Below, piece after piece: positions 4,169-5,718 of a stretch of DNA of 5,718 nt (within the stretch, counting starts at the first letter, position 1; each line of letters starts with the position of its first letter). Origin of the DNA: Euryarchaeota archaeon UBA53 (GTDB lineage Archaea; Thermoplasmatota; Poseidoniia; Poseidoniales; Poseidoniaceae); assembly GCA_002507425.1 (NCBI GenBank), contig DAZU01000122.1:1-5718 (forward strand), read 5' to 3'. Under the pieces are notes generated by a model, which had not been told where the DNA came from, did no database searches, and saw nothing but the letters and a program-made list of their open reading frames with translations. The position numbers were made by a program, and so were the translations under genes.

Positions 4169-5718
4169 ATGGAGCACCCTTTAGAAGCCTCTTATTTTGG
4201 GATTTCAGGATGGTATATACTCCTGTTTATGGGGGTCGTATCGATTGGTTTCTTTGCTTACCAAGTCCAGAAGGCGACCAGATTGGTTTTACTTGGATCA
4301 AAAGACAATCGCTTTGATTCATGGGCGAAAAGGTTGAAAGAAACTGGGAGCGTTTGGTTAGGACAAAGAAAAGTTTTGGAAGACCCGGTTGCCGGGGGTA
4401 TGCATGTTCTGATGTTTTGGGGTTTCCTAATGCTTTCAAGCGACATGTTTGACCTTGCATCCGGAAATAGATTTAGTGAATATATTCTTCCAGCAGCAAT
4501 CAATCCAATTTGGAATGGTATGGTTGAGTTAGGCTACACGAGTGCTTTGATAGGATGCTTTCTAGCATTAAACCGAAGAGTGTTATTTACGCCAGAAAAA
4601 CTGAAAGGAAAGAGTCAATTGGAAGGTAATGTAATTCTACTACTAATCATGACAATTTGCACAACATCGTTCGTTATTGAAGCAGGTGAAGGGCCTCACC
4701 CAACTTTTGAGGCCTTAGGGTATTGGGTCTCTCAAAATTTTACTATTACACAGTCAATTGTTAACGCTGCATATTGGTCGCATATGTTGGCTATTTGTGT
4801 GTTTATGTTCCTGATTCCATTGAGTAAGCACATGCATTTAGTCATGGCACTTCCAAATGTGTTCTTCTTCGACACATCTCCAATGGCTAAAATGCGTCCG
4901 CTACAAGTTGATGAAAATGGGACAGCTGTACCTCTAGAGGAACTAGATATCGAAACGTTTGGCGCAGCACAGTATACTCAATTGACATGGCGAAGCTTGA
5001 TTGATGGGTGGGCGTGTACTTCCTGTGCCCGTTGTCAAGATGTGTGTCCAGCGTATGCTTCAGGCAAGGACCTTAATCCGATGCAAATCATTCATGATGT
5101 TCGGTCGTATGCAAACGAGCATTCAGCGATTCTTTTGAGCGGGGAAACTCCAGAGGAGGATATAATCACTAGATTTGGTGAAGGAGCAATATGGGCCTGC
5201 ACAACCTGCAATGCTTGTGTGGATGTTTGTCCTGTAAACATAGAACATGTTCCAAAACTTACTGACGCACGCCGACATCTTATGATGGAGCGAATGGAAT
5301 TTGATGAATCTGTTGAGGACACAGTAATGCCGTTGATGATGACCATTGAGAACTTAGAGAGCGATTCAAATCCATATGGTATACCAATGCATGAGAGAGG
5401 AGATTGGGCAGCAGATCTCGATGTAAAGGTCGCAGAGCCTGCCGAATACATTTACTTCGCAGGATGCGCAGCATCATTTGACGAACGGAATAAGAAGGTT
5501 GCAAGAGATACAATATCAATAATGAAAGAAGCCGGGCTCGATGTTGGGATTTTAGGTATGCAGGAAGGTTGCACAGGAGATGCAGCACGACGCGCTGGAA
5601 ATGAGTATTTATTCCAAATGCTAGCAGAAACCAACCTCTCTACATTTGAAGAAATAGGAGTAAAAAAGATTGTAGCTTCTTGTCCTCACTGTTTCCACAC
5701 CTTGGGAACAGAATACGG
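4169..5718 (+). CDS. Membrane Fe-S oxidoreductase with heme-b-type membrane domain and Hdr-like CCG domain (FadF/EMO-like), 3' end missing
   Basis: The frame is open from ATG 4169 to the window edge (516 residues seen). The N-terminal part has about five membrane helices (near 12-32, 76-96, 112-134, 153-172, 198-218), like the NarI-type heme-b domain; His79 in GGMHVLMFWGF, His205 in WSHMLAI and His221/His223 in SKHMHL are candidate heme ligands. Two 4Fe-4S motifs follow: Cys283/286/289/293 and Cys344/347/350/354, each ending in CP. The heterodisulfide-reductase-like domain then begins (YFAGCA, 429-434), continues with EGCTGDAARRAGNEYLF (466-482), where the usual CCG reads CTG, and reaches SCPHCFHTLGTEY (504-516). 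From memory, this order matches membrane proteins such as Bacillus FadF and the proposed ETF:menaquinone oxidoreductases, which pass electrons from a soluble donor to quinone. The ETF link is inference because no etf gene is in view. Expected still to come: the rest of the domain, including a second CCG repeat if this is a standard family member. Confidence 0.85.
   Translation, partial: MEHPLEASYFGISGWYILLFMGVVSIGFFAYQVQKATRLVLLGSKDNRFDSWAKRLKETGSVWLGQRKVLEDPVAGGMHVLMFWGFLMLSSDMFDLASGNRFSEYILPAAINPIWNGMVELGYTSALIGCFLALNRRVLFTPEKLKGKSQLEGNVILLLIMTICTTSFVIEAGEGPHPTFEALGYWVSQNFTITQSIVNAAYWSHMLAICVFMFLIPLSKHMHLVMALPNVFFFDTSPMAKMRPLQVDENGTAVPLEELDIETFGAAQYTQLTWRSLIDGWACTSCARCQDVCPAYASGKDLNPMQIIHDVRSYANEHSAILLSGETPEEDIITRFGEGAIWACTTCNACVDVCPVNIEHVPKLTDARRHLMMERMEFDESVEDTVMPLMMTIENLESDSNPYGIPMHERGDWAADLDVKVAEPAEYIYFAGCAASFDERNKKVARDTISIMKEAGLDVGILGMQEGCTGDAARRAGNEYLFQMLAETNLSTFEEIGVKKIVASCPHCFHTLGTEY

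Noticed and set aside
4227..5634. Minus-strand open frames opposite the Fe-S oxidoreductase (4227-4503 and 5092-5634)
   Set aside because: They lie antisense to a long gene with clear cysteine motifs and membrane helices, overlap one another in different frames and show no recognisable domain.
1..5718. CRISPR array, insertion sequence, tRNA or rRNA gene, or rho-independent terminator
   Set aside because: No regularly spaced repeats, transposase motifs, terminal inverted repeats, cloverleaf-like sequence or convincing hairpin plus T-tract was seen, and nearly all bases are coding.

Overview
The window most likely comes from an archaeon. It carries an archaeal TATA-binding protein, a GHMP-family mevalonate kinase with archaeal-type motifs, and TATA-like boxes 20-26 bases ahead of start codons where no Shine-Dalgarno sequence is visible, which suggests leaderless mRNAs. 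A bacterial-type CysN-CysC fusion and a membrane Fe-S/heme oxidoreductase of the FadF/EMO type also fit an uncultured marine euryarchaeote such as Marine Group II/III (Poseidoniales and relatives). That placement is inference from gene content; the window has no rRNA or other taxonomic marker.

Layout. Bases 1-747 (+) hold the 3' end of a fused sulfate adenylyltransferase large subunit/APS kinase gene (cysNC), cut by the left edge. It converges with and overlaps by 19 bases a minus-strand block that reads right to left: mevalonate kinase (4107 or 4089 down to 2995), TBP (2955-2344), a small sulfotransferase-like protein (2347-1766) and a GT4-like glycosyltransferase (1769-729). The last three genes overlap by 4 bases at each junction and probably form one transcript starting from a TATA box at 2978-2985. 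Divergent from mevalonate kinase, across a gap of 61-79 bases with promoter-like boxes on both strands, a plus-strand gene starts at 4169 and runs off the right edge. It encodes a membrane protein with about five helices, two 4Fe-4S ferredoxin-type clusters and a heterodisulfide-reductase-like cysteine-rich domain.

How the genes may work together. CysNC makes PAPS, the sulfate donor. The neighbouring protein looks like a PAPS-dependent sulfotransferase, and the next gene looks like a sugar transferase. Together they could build a sulfated glycan or glycolipid, although PAPS may equally serve sulfate assimilation. The placement of the general transcription factor TBP at the head of this overlapping set is odd. 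Mevalonate kinase supplies isoprenoids for archaeal lipids. The right-hand oxidoreductase probably passes electrons from a soluble donor, for example an electron-transfer flavoprotein, to the quinone pool. Every long stretch of the window is coding; I see no RNA gene, mobile element or CRISPR array.
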